Shown here piece by piece: positions 48,007 to 56,672 of a stretch of DNA of 64,000 nt. This stretch comes from Amycolatopsis sp. WQ 127309 (lineage in GTDB: Bacteria > Actinomycetota > Actinomycetes > Mycobacteriales > Pseudonocardiaceae): assembly GCF_023023025.1 (NCBI RefSeq), contig NZ_CP095481.1, forward strand, positions 5,159,001 to 5,223,000, in the 5' to 3' direction. How positions within the stretch are numbered: position 1 is the stretch's first letter; every line of letters starts with the position of its first letter. The position numbers and the translations under genes were made by a program. The notes under the pieces were generated by a model. The model was not told the origin of the DNA and made no database searches. It saw only the letters and a list, made by a program, of their open reading frames with translations.

Positions 48007-48819
48007 ATGGAGAACTTCGACTGGCAGGGGCGCCGGATCGCCTGGGAGCGCGCGGGTTCCGGGCCCGCGGTGGTGTTCTGCCACGGAACGCCCTGGTCGT
48101 CCTGGCTGTGGCGACCCTTCGCCGAAGCCCTGAGCGGCGACTTCACGGTGTACCTCTGGGACATGCCGGGCTACGGCCGGTCGTCGAAGGACCCGTCCCA
48201 CGCCGTCGACTTCGGCGTCCAGACGGAGGCGTTCACCGCCCTGCTCACCCACTGGGGCTTGGAACGCCCGCACGTCGTGGCCCACGACTACGGCGGCGCG
48301 GTGTCGCTGCGCGCCCACCTGTTCCACGACGTCCCGTACGCATCGCTGCTGCTGGCCGACGCGGTGGCGATCCCGCCGTCGGGTTCGCCGTTCTTCCAGC
48401 TGGTCAAGCAGCACCCGGACGTGCTGGCCCAGGTGCCGCCGTACATCCACGAGGCGCTGGTCAGGGCGTACATCGGCAACGCGGCTTTCCACCAGCTGCG
48501 AGAGTCGGACCTGGCCGCACTGGTAGCCCCGTGGCTGGGCGACGAGGGCCAGCCCGCGCTCTACCGCCAGATCGCCGCGTACGACGAGAGCTACCTGGCC
48601 GAGAACGAGCAGCGGCTGAGCCGGCTGGACCTCCCGGTGCGGGTGCTGTGGGGCACAGAGGACACCTGGATCCCGATTTCCCTGGGCGAGCGTCTCGCGG
48701 CGGCCATCCCGGGCGCAACGTTGACCCCGGTCGAAGGAGCGGGCCACCTCATCCAGCTGGACGCCCCGGTCAGGGTGGCCACCGAGCTACGGACCTGGCT
48801 GACGCAGGTGGCGGCCTGA
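48007..48819 (+). CDS. Alpha/beta hydrolase with an Asp nucleophile (haloalkane dehalogenase / epoxide hydrolase type)
   Basis: A 270-residue alpha/beta hydrolase. Oxyanion strand VVFCHGTPWSSWLW (HGxPxxSxxW), nucleophile elbow VVAHDYGGAVSLR where Asp replaces Ser, general-acid Asp in VLWGTEDTWIP, and the catalytic His in GAGHLIQLDAP. An Asp nucleophile is typical of haloalkane dehalogenases and epoxide hydrolases. DLYLWDMPGYGRS-type strand (YLWDMPGYGRSSK) follows the oxyanion loop. It lies 15 nt after the VOC gene but has its own leaderless promoter. Substrate unknown. Confidence 0.9.
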   Translation: MENFDWQGRRIAWERAGSGPAVVFCHGTPWSSWLWRPFAEALSGDFTVYLWDMPGYGRSSKDPSHAVDFGVQTEAFTALLTHWGLERPHVVAHDYGGAVSLRAHLFHDVPYASLLLADAVAIPPSGSPFFQLVKQHPDVLAQVPPYIHEALVRAYIGNAAFHQLRESDLAALVAPWLGDEGQPALYRQIAAYDESYLAENEQRLSRLDLPVRVLWGTEDTWIPISLGERLAAAIPGATLTPVEGAGHLIQLDAPVRVATELRTWLTQVAA

Positions 48820-48839
48820 GCCCTGTCTCGCTTGGCCGC

Positions 48840-49250
48840 GGCCGGCTCCCGCGCCGACGGTCGAGCCGGCTGGTGCGAGCTGAACCGGTGCTCGGATCGG
48901 CGGTCGGGCTGCCGCTGAACTGGCTTGTCCTCAGCCGGCGGACTAGCGGTCGGTTCCCGCGCTGCCGGCCGAGCCGGCTGGCGCGAGCTGAGCCGGTCCT
49001 CGGATCGGCGGTCGGGCGGCCGCCGGACGGGCTTGTCCTCAGCCGGCGGCCCAGCGGTTGGTAGGCCGTGCCCGTCCCCAGGTTGGCGGCGGCCGGTTCC
49101 CGCGCTGATGGCCGAGCAGGGCTGGTTCGTGGTGCGAGCTGAGCCGGTCCTCGGATCGGCAGTTGGGCGGCCGCTGGACTGGCTCGTGCTCAGCTGGCTG
49201 CCCAGCGGTTGGCGGGGCCGTGCCCGTCCCCGGGTTGGCGCCGGAGCTGC
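48840..49250. repeat. Imperfect tandem repeat (minisatellite), three units
   Basis: A unit with the core CTCGGATCGG is repeated at 48891, 48999 and 49150, that is with periods of 108 and 151 bp. Each unit contains GAGCTGAxCCGGT before the core and CTxGTxCTCAGC after it. The extra 43 bp in the last interval starts with GGCCGTGCCCGTCCCC, which also recurs after the third unit. All six frames are open for long stretches but none looks like protein. The rest of 48820-49533 shows no gene; it must hold the promoter of the ACT-GNAT gene. Confidence 0.7.
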
Positions 49251-49533
49251 CGCCGGTCGTCCCCGTTCCCGGCGGCGCGCAGCGGGCTGACCGTTGCCGA
49301 GCCGGAAGCGGGCTGCCGTGGGTCGGCGGGTACCTCCGGGACCGGGGTTTCTCCCCAGGTCGGCGGGCCGGCCGTCGCCGTGCCCGGCCTGAGCCCGGCG
49401 GCGCGTCGGTGGCTGTGCCGGCGGGGTGTGGGGCTTGTGTGTTTCGCCGGAGTTGCCGGGTCGCGTCGAACGCTGACCTGCGCGAAACACTCGCGTCCCG
49501 GTGAGGCAACAACCGCGGGGGACCGTGGTGGGC

Positions 49534-50613
49534 ATGGAGACCTCTCGAGCGTTGCCCCAGCACGGTCAGCCGGCCGCCGTCGAGGAGCCGGCCGTGCCGT
49601 CCGCTTGGCGGGTGCGGGTCCGGATGCACGACCACCCGGGCACCCTGGCCCGCATCGCCATCCGGCTCGCCGACCTCGAGTGCAACATCCTCGGCCTGAC
49701 CGTGCTGCCGGTCCCGGGCGGCGTGCTGGACGAGATCGTGCTGCGTCCGGCGATCGGCCTGCCCCGGCGGCTCCTGGTCGACGCCATCCGCGACGAGGGC
49801 TGCGAGTGCACCGCGATCATCGACGCCGACGTCCACGAGCTGGTCGACTCGGCGTCCTCGACGCTGGCCGCGGCCCGGCGCGCGATCGACGATCCGGCCC
49901 GCCTCGCCGAGGTGCTGAAGGAGGTCCTGGCCGCCGACGTCGTCACGCTCGTCCCCGCGACCGAGACCAACCCGGCCCGCACCGAGAGCGGGCACCGCGC
50001 GGTGTTCGCGCTCGGCGCCGACACCGCGCTGGTCGCGCGCCGCCAGTGGGCGCCGTTCGTGCAGCTCGAGCTCACCCGCGCCGAGTCGCTCGTCACGTTG
50101 CTCACCGCGGCGGCCCGGAACGTCGCGGGCCCGGTGGTCCTCGACCGCCCGGACGGCGCGGCGATCGTCCTGCGCAAGGGCCTCCCCGGCGACGCCGACG
50201 CGGTGTCCGAACTGCACCGCCGCTGCTCGATGGCGACGCTGTTCCGCCGCTACCACACGGGGGTGCGGACGGTGCCGCGCCGCTGGCTGCACCGCCTGCT
50301 GATGCCCCCGCGCGGCACGAGCGTGCTGGCCGTCTTCGGCCGGGAGGTGATCGGCCTGGCCCAGCTCATCCCGTCCGCGGCGGGCGGCGCCGAGATCTCC
50401 CTGCTGGTCGAGGACGACTGGCAGCGCCAGGGCATCGGCACGGCCCTGCTGGCCCGGCTCGCGGTCATGGCCGAGGCCCAGGGCATCACGGAGCTGACCG
50501 CCGACTGCCTCGCCGGCGACGACGTCCTGCCCCGCACCGCGGCCCGAGCCGGACTGCGCACCGAGCGCGGCTCGGAGGACGGGGCCAAGCTCAGGTTGTT
50601 CCTGCCGGCTTGA
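49534..50613 (+). CDS. ACT domain plus GNAT domain protein acetyltransferase
   Basis: A 359-residue protein. The ACT domain (residues about 25-100: RVRMHDHPGTLARIAIRLADL, CNILGLTVLPVPGG) is the amino-acid sensor fold. The C-terminal GNAT domain (about 210-355) has IVLRKGLPGDADAV, LAVFGREVIGLAQL and the acetyl-CoA loop DDWQRQGIGTALLARL. This is the architecture of actinobacterial amino-acid-regulated protein lysine acetyltransferases. An amino acid binding ACT would switch acetylation of metabolic enzymes. ATG 49534 is preferred over an in-frame GTG 33 nt upstream. Confidence 0.88.
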   Translation: METSRALPQHGQPAAVEEPAVPSAWRVRVRMHDHPGTLARIAIRLADLECNILGLTVLPVPGGVLDEIVLRPAIGLPRRLLVDAIRDEGCECTAIIDADVHELVDSASSTLAAARRAIDDPARLAEVLKEVLAADVVTLVPATETNPARTESGHRAVFALGADTALVARRQWAPFVQLELTRAESLVTLLTAAARNVAGPVVLDRPDGAAIVLRKGLPGDADAVSELHRRCSMATLFRRYHTGVRTVPRRWLHRLLMPPRGTSVLAVFGREVIGLAQLIPSAAGGAEISLLVEDDWQRQGIGTALLARLAVMAEAQGITELTADCLAGDDVLPRTAARAGLRTERGSEDGAKLRLFLPA

Positions 50614-50619
50614 GCGCGG

Positions 50620-51120
50620 TCAGCGCTTCCAGAACCAGTCCTTGTCCCGTGCTTCGCGCAGAGCGGTCTTCTTGCGCTCGGTCGTGAGCCGGTCGAGGTA
50701 GAGCACGCCGTCGAGATGGTCGGTTTCGTGCTGCAGGCACTGCGCCAGCACTTCTTCGCCCTCCACCTCGATCGGCTCGTTGTGCACGTCCACGCCGCGG
50801 ACCTTGGCGTGCACCGCCCGCTCGGTGGGGAACCACAGTTCCGGCACCGAAAGACAGCCCTCGTTGATCTCGTGCGTCTCTTCGGACAGCTCGACGATCT
50901 CGGGGTTGATGACGTACCCGGTGAGCCCGGCGACGTCGTAGCTGAAGATCCGCAGCCCGACGCCGATCTGCGGCGCGGCCAGCCCGGCCCGCCCGTCGGG
51001 TTTCACGGAGTCGACCAGGTCCCGCACGAGCGCCTCGAGCTTCTCGTCGAAAACCGTGACCGGATCGCAGGCGGACTTGAGGATCGGGTCCCCGAAATAG
51101 CGCAGCTCGCGCATGGCCAT
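50620..51120 (-). CDS. def: Peptide deformylase
   Basis: A 166-residue PDF that removes the formyl group from nascent proteins. All three motifs are present: GRAGLAAPQIGVG (GxGLAAPQ with the first Gly as Ala-type variant RAGLAAPQ), EGCLSVPELWFP (zinc Cys) and QHETDHLDGVLYLDR (HExxH with both zinc His). ATG 51120 or ATG 51114 can start; GAAGGA lies about 10 nt upstream. Convergent with the ACT-GNAT gene. Confidence 0.95.
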   Translation of the reverse strand: MAMRELRYFGDPILKSACDPVTVFDEKLEALVRDLVDSVKPDGRAGLAAPQIGVGLRIFSYDVAGLTGYVINPEIVELSEETHEINEGCLSVPELWFPTERAVHAKVRGVDVHNEPIEVEGEEVLAQCLQHETDHLDGVLYLDRLTTERKKTALREARDKDWFWKR

Positions 51121-51217
51121 GAGCAGAACATCCTTCGTGCGGTGTCGGACTGGCAGCTTAGGCCAGCGGTGAATCGCCCCGCCGGGGAATCACCACGAAC
51201 CCGGCGGGTGGCCGGGG

Positions 51218-54200
51218 TCAGGCGCGGAGCCGGAGCCCCGAGGGTGTCGCGCGGAAACCCGCCTCCGTCAGCACTTGCGCGAGTTCGGAGGTCAGGGCTT
51301 GCTCGCCGTCCGCGCGCTGGACCGACAACTGGCCCAGCCAGCCTTCGCGGACCGCCGCCGACAACGCCTGGGCCGCGTCCGTGAGCGGTTGCCGTTCCTC
51401 GGTGAAGCTCAGCAGCGACCGGCCGCCTCGCTCGACGTACAGCGCCGGCACCCCGTCCACCAGCACGGCCAGCGCACCCGCCTTGCGCGCCGGACGATGC
51501 TTCGTGTCGCCGGTCGCGGCGGGCCAGGGCAGCGCCGCACCGTACGGCTGGGCCGGATCCGCCGCCGCCAGGACCACCGCGCGCCCGGGAGCGGGACGGC
51601 CCGGGCCGGACAGCGCGCGCAGCCGGTCCACCGCACCCTTCGCCGCGAACTGGGCCGCGCCGAGGCCCTCCACGACGTACCCGCGGATCACCTGGCCGGT
51701 GTCCTCCATGCCGCGCAACACCTTGTAGATCCCGGAAAACCCGCCGGTGACGCGTTCGGTGTCGAGCGCGCCGCGGGTCAGGACGCCGTGGCGCTCCAGG
51801 AACGCCTCGGTGCGCGCGTGGGCCCGCCGGGTGGCGTCTGTCTCGCGGACGGGGGTCAGCGCCCACCGGCCGGCGGCGGTCGGTGGCCCGGAGCGCGACG
51901 GCATCTGCGGCCGCCCCGCCCGCAGCCGCGCGTACCGGCCGCGCGGGGCCTGGCGGCGGGGTTTGTGCGCCCCGTGCCCGGCGACCTGGGCGCGCAACGG
52001 CCCCAGCGTGTCGCCGGTGACCAGTCCGGCCCACACCAGGTCCCACAGCGCGGCCACGGCTTCGGCGTCGCTCGGTGCCTTGTCCACCAGCACCGTCGCG
52101 CGGTCCACCAGCTGCCGGAAGAACAGCGCGCCACCCTCCAAAGTGGACACGATGGCGTCGTGCAGCGGGCCGGTCGGGATGTCTTCGACGACCTCGGGCA
52201 GCAGCAGGTCGGCGACGTCGGTGGGCGCGAGGGCGATCCAGCCGTCGCCGCCCGACAGCGCGCCGCAGCCCGCCCAGGTGACCTCGCCCGCGGTCGTCAG
52301 CTCGTCCAGCAACGCGGGGGAGTAGCCCGGCAGCCGCCCCGGCAGGATCAGCGACTCCACCGCGCTCGCCGGCAACGGCGCCCCGGCGAGCTGCTCGACC
52401 ACCGAGAGCACGTCGTCCGCCGTCGGCGCCGCCCGGACGCGACCACCGAACCCGTGCCACGACGGCAGGAACCGCCCCAGCGCCGCCGGTTCGACCGGCT
52501 CCACCTCGGCCCGCAGCTTCGCCAGCGACGCTCGCCGCAGCCGGCGCAGCACCGCCGAATCGCAGTACTCGACCCCGGCACCGTGGGTGTCCGGGTGCCC
52601 GACGGGACTCAGCTCGCCCCGGACCAGGCGGCCTTCCCCGGTCAGCCGGTCGAGGACGCCGGTGACGACGGCTGTGCCGAGCCCGAACCGCGCGGCCACG
52701 GCCGCCGCGGCGAACGGACCCCGGCTGCGGGCGTAGCGCGACAGCAGGTCCCCGAGCGGGTCCGCCACCGGTTCGGTGAACGCCTCGGGCACGCCGACCG
52801 GCAGCGCGGTGCCCAGCGCGTCCCGCACCCGGCCCGCGTCCTCGATCGCGATGAACCGTTCCTCGCCACCGATCCGCACCCGGAGCGCGCGCCGCGCCCC
52901 TTCCAGTTCGGTGAGCCACTCCGGCTGGATCCCGCGCTCCCCGGCCTCCGCGATGGTCAGGTCACCGATGAACCGCAGCAGGTCGGCGGCGTCCTCCGCC
53001 GAACGCGCGTGGCGGTCGGGGTCGAGGCGCTGCAACGACCGGGTGACCTCGGAGACGGCTTCGGGATCGAGCAGTTCCCGGATCGCTTCGGTGCCCAGGA
53101 GTTCGGCCAGCAGCCCCGAATCCAGCGACAGCGCCGCCGCGCGCCGCTCCGCCAGCGGGGCGTCGGTCTCGTAGAGGAACATGCCGATGTAGCCGAAGAG
53201 CAGGCTGCGCGCGAACGGTGACGCGGCCGGCGTCTCGACCTCCACCAGCCGGACCTTGCGGGCCCGGACGTCGGCCATCAGCTCGCGCAGCCCGCCCACG
53301 TCGTAGACGTCCTGCAGGACTTCGCGCATCGCCTCGAGCACGACCGGGAAGCGTTCGTACTTCGCCGCGACCGACAGCAGCTGCGACGCCCGCTGCCGCT
53401 GCTGCCACAACGGGGTCCGGCGCCGCGGGTCCCGGCGCGGCAGCAGTAGTGACCGCGCCGCGCACTCCCGGAACCGGGCCGCGAACACCGCCGAGCCGCC
53501 CACCTCGGCGACGATCAGCTGCTCGACCTCTTCGGGGTCGAGCAGGATGTCGTCCGCGCTGATCGTGACGTCCGCGCCCTCGGCGTCCAGCGCGTCGGGC
53601 AGGCGCAGCACGATGCCGTCGTCGGAGTGTGCGATCTGCGCGTCGACCCCGCGGTTCTCCCGCAGCCGCGCGGCGATCGCCAGCGCCCACGGCGCGTTGA
53701 CCTGCGCGCCGAACGGCGAGTGCACGACGATCCGCCAGTCGCCCAGCTCGTCGCGGTAGCGCTCCAGCAGGATCGTGCGGTCGTTCGGGACGTGCCGGGT
53801 CGCGGCCTTCTGCTCGGCCAGGTAGGCGAGCAGGTTGTCGCACGCCCGCTGGTCCAGGCCCGCCGCGGTGGCCCGCTCCCGCGCCTTCTCGTCGTCCGAT
53901 GTGGACAGTTCGCGGACGAACTTCCCCAGTGCCCGGCCCAGTTCCAGCGGACGCCCTGGTGCGTCGCCCTTCCAGAACGGCATCCGCGCCGGTTCGCCCG
54001 GCGCGGGCACCACGATGACGCGGTCGTGCGTGATGTCGGTGATCCGCCACGACGACGTGCCCAGCAGGATGGTGTCGCCGACGCGCGACTCGTACACCAT
54101 CTCTTCGTCGAACTCGCCGACACGCGAGCCCGGTTTGTCGTCGCCGCCCGGAGTCATGACGGTGAACAGGCCGCGGTCCGGGATGGTGCCGCCCGAGGTG

Positions 54201-55867
54201 ACGGCCAGCCGCTGCGAGCCCGGCCGCCCGCGCAGCTCGCCGGCGATGCGGTCCCAGGTGATCCGCGCCCGCAGCTCGCCGAACTCCTCGCTCGGGTACC
54301 GGCCGGCGAGCATGTCGAGCACCGCGTGCAGCGCGTCGTCCGGCAGCGCCGCGAACGGCGCCGCCCGCCGCACCAGTGTCGCGAGGTCCGTGACCGACCA
54401 CGGCTCGAGCGCCACCATGGCCACGACGTGCTGCGCCAGGACGTCCAGCGGGTTGCGCGGGTACCGGACCGCTTCGATCGCCCCGCTCGCCATCCGTTCC
54501 GCGACGACCGCGCAGGACACGAGGTCCCCGCGGAACTTCGGGAACATCACCCCGGAGGACACCGCGCCGACCTGGTGCCCGGCGCGGCCGACGCGCTGCA
54601 GCCCGGACGCCACCGTCGGCGGCGCCTCGATCTGCACCACCAGGTCGACCGCGCCCATGTCGATGCCCAGCTCCAGCGACGACGTCGCCACCACGCACGG
54701 CAGCTGCCCGGACTTGAGCGCCTCTTCGACGTGCGTGCGCTGCTCCCGCGACATCGACCCGTGGTGCGCCCGCGCGATCACCGCCGGCGCGCCGGTGCTC
54801 ACGCCCGACTGCCCGACGGCCTCCGCCGGGAAGGTGTCGCCGGCGGTGAGCTCGGTCTGTTCGGCGGCGAGTTCGTTGAGCCGCGCGGTCATCCGCTCGG
54901 TGAGCCGCCGGGAGTTGGCGAACACGATGGTCGAGCGGTGGGACTGGATCAGGCTCAGCACCCGTTCCTCGACCGCGGGCCAGATCGACGGCCGCTGCAC
55001 CGGGTTGCCGGAGATCTCCTCGAGCGTGCCCAGCCCGCCGGGCGCGACCTCACCCGGCGGGAACGCGGTGGTCATCGACTCCAGCTCGTCGAACGGGCTC
55101 GGCGCCGGACCGCGCGGCGCGTCGAGGTTGCTCATGTCGTCGACGGGGACCTCGACCCGCACCTCGATGGTCTTCGCCAGCTTCGGCTGCACCACCCGCA
55201 CCGGACGGCCGCCGGCCAGGAACGCGCTCACCTCGTCGACCGGGCGGACCGTCGCCGACAGGCCGATCCGTTGCGCGGGCTTCGCCAGCAGCGAGTCCAG
55301 CCGCTCCAGCGACAGGGCCAGGTGCGCGCCGCGCTTGCCGCCGGCGACCGCGTGCACCTCGTCGACGATCACCGTTTCGACGCCGCGCAGGGACTCCCGC
55401 GCCGACGAGGTCAGGATCAGGAACAGCGACTCGGGCGTGGTCACCAGCACGTCCGGCGGGGTCTTGCCGAACGAGCGGCGCTCGGCCGCGGTGGTGTCGC
55501 CGGTGCGCATGCCGACCGTGATGTCGGGCACCGGCAGCCCGAGCCGCCGGGTCGCCTGCGAGATCCCGGCGAGCGGGGCCCGCAGGTTCCGCTGGACGTC
55601 GACCGCCAGGGCCTTCAACGGCGAGACGTAGAGGATCCGGCAGCGTTTCGTGGCTTCGGCCGGCGGCGGTTCCACCGAGAGCCGGTCCAGCGCCCAGAGG
55701 AACGCGGACAGGGTCTTGCCGGACCCGGTCGGCGCGACGACGAGGGCGTGTTCACCCGCGTGCGCGGCCCGCCAAGCCCCTTCCTGGGCCGCGGTGGGCG
55801 CGGCGAAGGCACCCGCGAACCAGTCCCGGGTCGCGGGGGAGAAGAGGTCGAGCACGTCAGCTGCCAC
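51218..55867 (-). CDS. lhr: Lhr-type ATP-dependent DNA repair helicase
   Basis: A superfamily 2 helicase of 1549 residues, the length of mycobacterial Lhr. The helicase core (residues about 1-550) has APTGSGKTLSAFLWALDRL (Walker A, quoted in part), VDEVHAVAGGKRGAHL (DEVH), LSATVRPVDEVSAFLAG, VATSSLELGIDMGAVD and QRVGRAGHQ. After it come a winged helix and Lhr core domain (to about 880) and the large Lhr C-terminal domain. GTG 55867 sits 7 nt after the -10 of a PafBC-type promoter; ATG 55876 is the alternative start. The start lies inside the 3' end of the deoR-type gene. Acts in 3'-5' unwinding of RNA:DNA hybrids and repair. Confidence 0.93.
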   Translation of the reverse strand: MAADVLDLFSPATRDWFAGAFAAPTAAQEGAWRAAHAGEHALVVAPTGSGKTLSAFLWALDRLSVEPPPAEATKRCRILYVSPLKALAVDVQRNLRAPLAGISQATRRLGLPVPDITVGMRTGDTTAAERRSFGKTPPDVLVTTPESLFLILTSSARESLRGVETVIVDEVHAVAGGKRGAHLALSLERLDSLLAKPAQRIGLSATVRPVDEVSAFLAGGRPVRVVQPKLAKTIEVRVEVPVDDMSNLDAPRGPAPSPFDELESMTTAFPPGEVAPGGLGTLEEISGNPVQRPSIWPAVEERVLSLIQSHRSTIVFANSRRLTERMTARLNELAAEQTELTAGDTFPAEAVGQSGVSTGAPAVIARAHHGSMSREQRTHVEEALKSGQLPCVVATSSLELGIDMGAVDLVVQIEAPPTVASGLQRVGRAGHQVGAVSSGVMFPKFRGDLVSCAVVAERMASGAIEAVRYPRNPLDVLAQHVVAMVALEPWSVTDLATLVRRAAPFAALPDDALHAVLDMLAGRYPSEEFGELRARITWDRIAGELRGRPGSQRLAVTSGGTIPDRGLFTVMTPGGDDKPGSRVGEFDEEMVYESRVGDTILLGTSSWRITDITHDRVIVVPAPGEPARMPFWKGDAPGRPLELGRALGKFVRELSTSDDEKARERATAAGLDQRACDNLLAYLAEQKAATRHVPNDRTILLERYRDELGDWRIVVHSPFGAQVNAPWALAIAARLRENRGVDAQIAHSDDGIVLRLPDALDAEGADVTISADDILLDPEEVEQLIVAEVGGSAVFAARFRECAARSLLLPRRDPRRRTPLWQQRQRASQLLSVAAKYERFPVVLEAMREVLQDVYDVGGLRELMADVRARKVRLVEVETPAASPFARSLLFGYIGMFLYETDAPLAERRAAALSLDSGLLAELLGTEAIRELLDPEAVSEVTRSLQRLDPDRHARSAEDAADLLRFIGDLTIAEAGERGIQPEWLTELEGARRALRVRIGGEERFIAIEDAGRVRDALGTALPVGVPEAFTEPVADPLGDLLSRYARSRGPFAAAAVAARFGLGTAVVTGVLDRLTGEGRLVRGELSPVGHPDTHGAGVEYCDSAVLRRLRRASLAKLRAEVEPVEPAALGRFLPSWHGFGGRVRAAPTADDVLSVVEQLAGAPLPASAVESLILPGRLPGYSPALLDELTTAGEVTWAGCGALSGGDGWIALAPTDVADLLLPEVVEDIPTGPLHDAIVSTLEGGALFFRQLVDRATVLVDKAPSDAEAVAALWDLVWAGLVTGDTLGPLRAQVAGHGAHKPRRQAPRGRYARLRAGRPQMPSRSGPPTAAGRWALTPVRETDATRRAHARTEAFLERHGVLTRGALDTERVTGGFSGIYKVLRGMEDTGQVIRGYVVEGLGAAQFAAKGAVDRLRALSGPGRPAPGRAVVLAAADPAQPYGAALPWPAATGDTKHRPARKAGALAVLVDGVPALYVERGGRSLLSFTEERQPLTDAAQALSAAVREGWLGQLSVQRADGEQALTSELAQVLTEAGFRATPSGLRLRA

Positions 55868-56672
55868 GTGGTCCATGATGCGCGCCCCCTCCGACAGTTT
55901 CGGTTTCACCGGCCAGCAGGACGCCTCCGCTCTCGGCGAACGGCGAGTACTGGATGTCGACCTTCGTGCGGTCGGTGACCAGGCGGAACTCCCGGTCCAG
56001 CGGGGTCCAGTAGGGGAAAGGTGCCTGGCCCAGCTGGGAATGGTCGGCCAGCACGTACGCCTCGGCGCCCGCGTGCAGCATCGCGTGCCGGACCACCGAC
56101 TGCTCGAGTGACGGGCAGCACAGACCCCGTCCGGACACCAGGCCGTCGGTGCCGAGGAACACCCGGTCGGGTGAGATGTGCCGCAGTTGCGCGAGGACGC
56201 TCTCGCCGAGGATCGCCTCGCCGGGGTGCCGCAGCCGCCCGCCGAGCACGATCAGGTCGATCCCGGGGAAGCCGGCCAGCTCGCGGATCGCGGTGACGCT
56301 GTTGGTGACCACCGTCAGCCCCTCGCGGTGGGCGAGGTACCGGGCGAGCCGCCCGGTGATCGTCCCGGCGTCGAGCAGCACGACTTCGCCGTCCCGCACC
56401 AACGCTGCGGCTTCACGAGCGATGGAGTCCCTCGCCGCCGCGTGCTCCTGGTCCTTCTCCTGAGGACCGCGGTCCGGGCCGGTGTCGAGCGCGCCGCCGT
56501 AGGTGCGCACGACGTGCCCGGCTCCGGCGAGCGAAGCGAGGTCACGGCGGATCGTCGACTCGGAGACGCCGAACTCCTCGGCCAGCTGCGTGATGCCGCC
56601 CGAGCCGTCGCGGACGGCTTCCAGCAGCATCGCGCGCCGGTCCCGGGTGCCCGGTCGTGGCTGGGACGTCAT
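55857..56672 (-). CDS. DeoR family transcriptional regulator
   Basis: A 271-residue DeoR/GlpR-type repressor. N-terminal HTH: RDRRAMLLEAVRDGSGGITQ, LAEEFGVSESTIRRDLASL, then VVRTYGGAL. The C-terminal sugar-phosphate isomerase-like sensor has LLDAGTITGRLARYLA, TVVTNSVTAIRELA, LIVLGGRLRHPGEAILG and DRVFLGTDGL. It would respond to a phosphorylated sugar or sugar acid. Its ATG overlaps the pdxA stop (ATGA), so the regulator and pdxA are one operon. Repeats at 57788-57826 are the probable operator. Confidence 0.9.
   Translation of the reverse strand: MTSQPRPGTRDRRAMLLEAVRDGSGGITQLAEEFGVSESTIRRDLASLAGAGHVVRTYGGALDTGPDRGPQEKDQEHAAARDSIAREAAALVRDGEVVLLDAGTITGRLARYLAHREGLTVVTNSVTAIRELAGFPGIDLIVLGGRLRHPGEAILGESVLAQLRHISPDRVFLGTDGLVSGRGLCCPSLEQSVVRHAMLHAGAEAYVLADHSQLGQAPFPYWTPLDREFRLVTDRTKVDIQYSPFAESGGVLLAGETETVGGGAHHGPRGS
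55875..55897 (-). promoter_or_regulatory. lhr: PafBC-type promoter of lhr
   Basis: Minus strand: CTGTCGGAG (55897-55889), exactly 8 nt, CATCAT (55880-55875), then 7 nt to the GTG at 55867. This fits the RecA-NDp motif except for the first base of each element. Confidence 0.6.
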
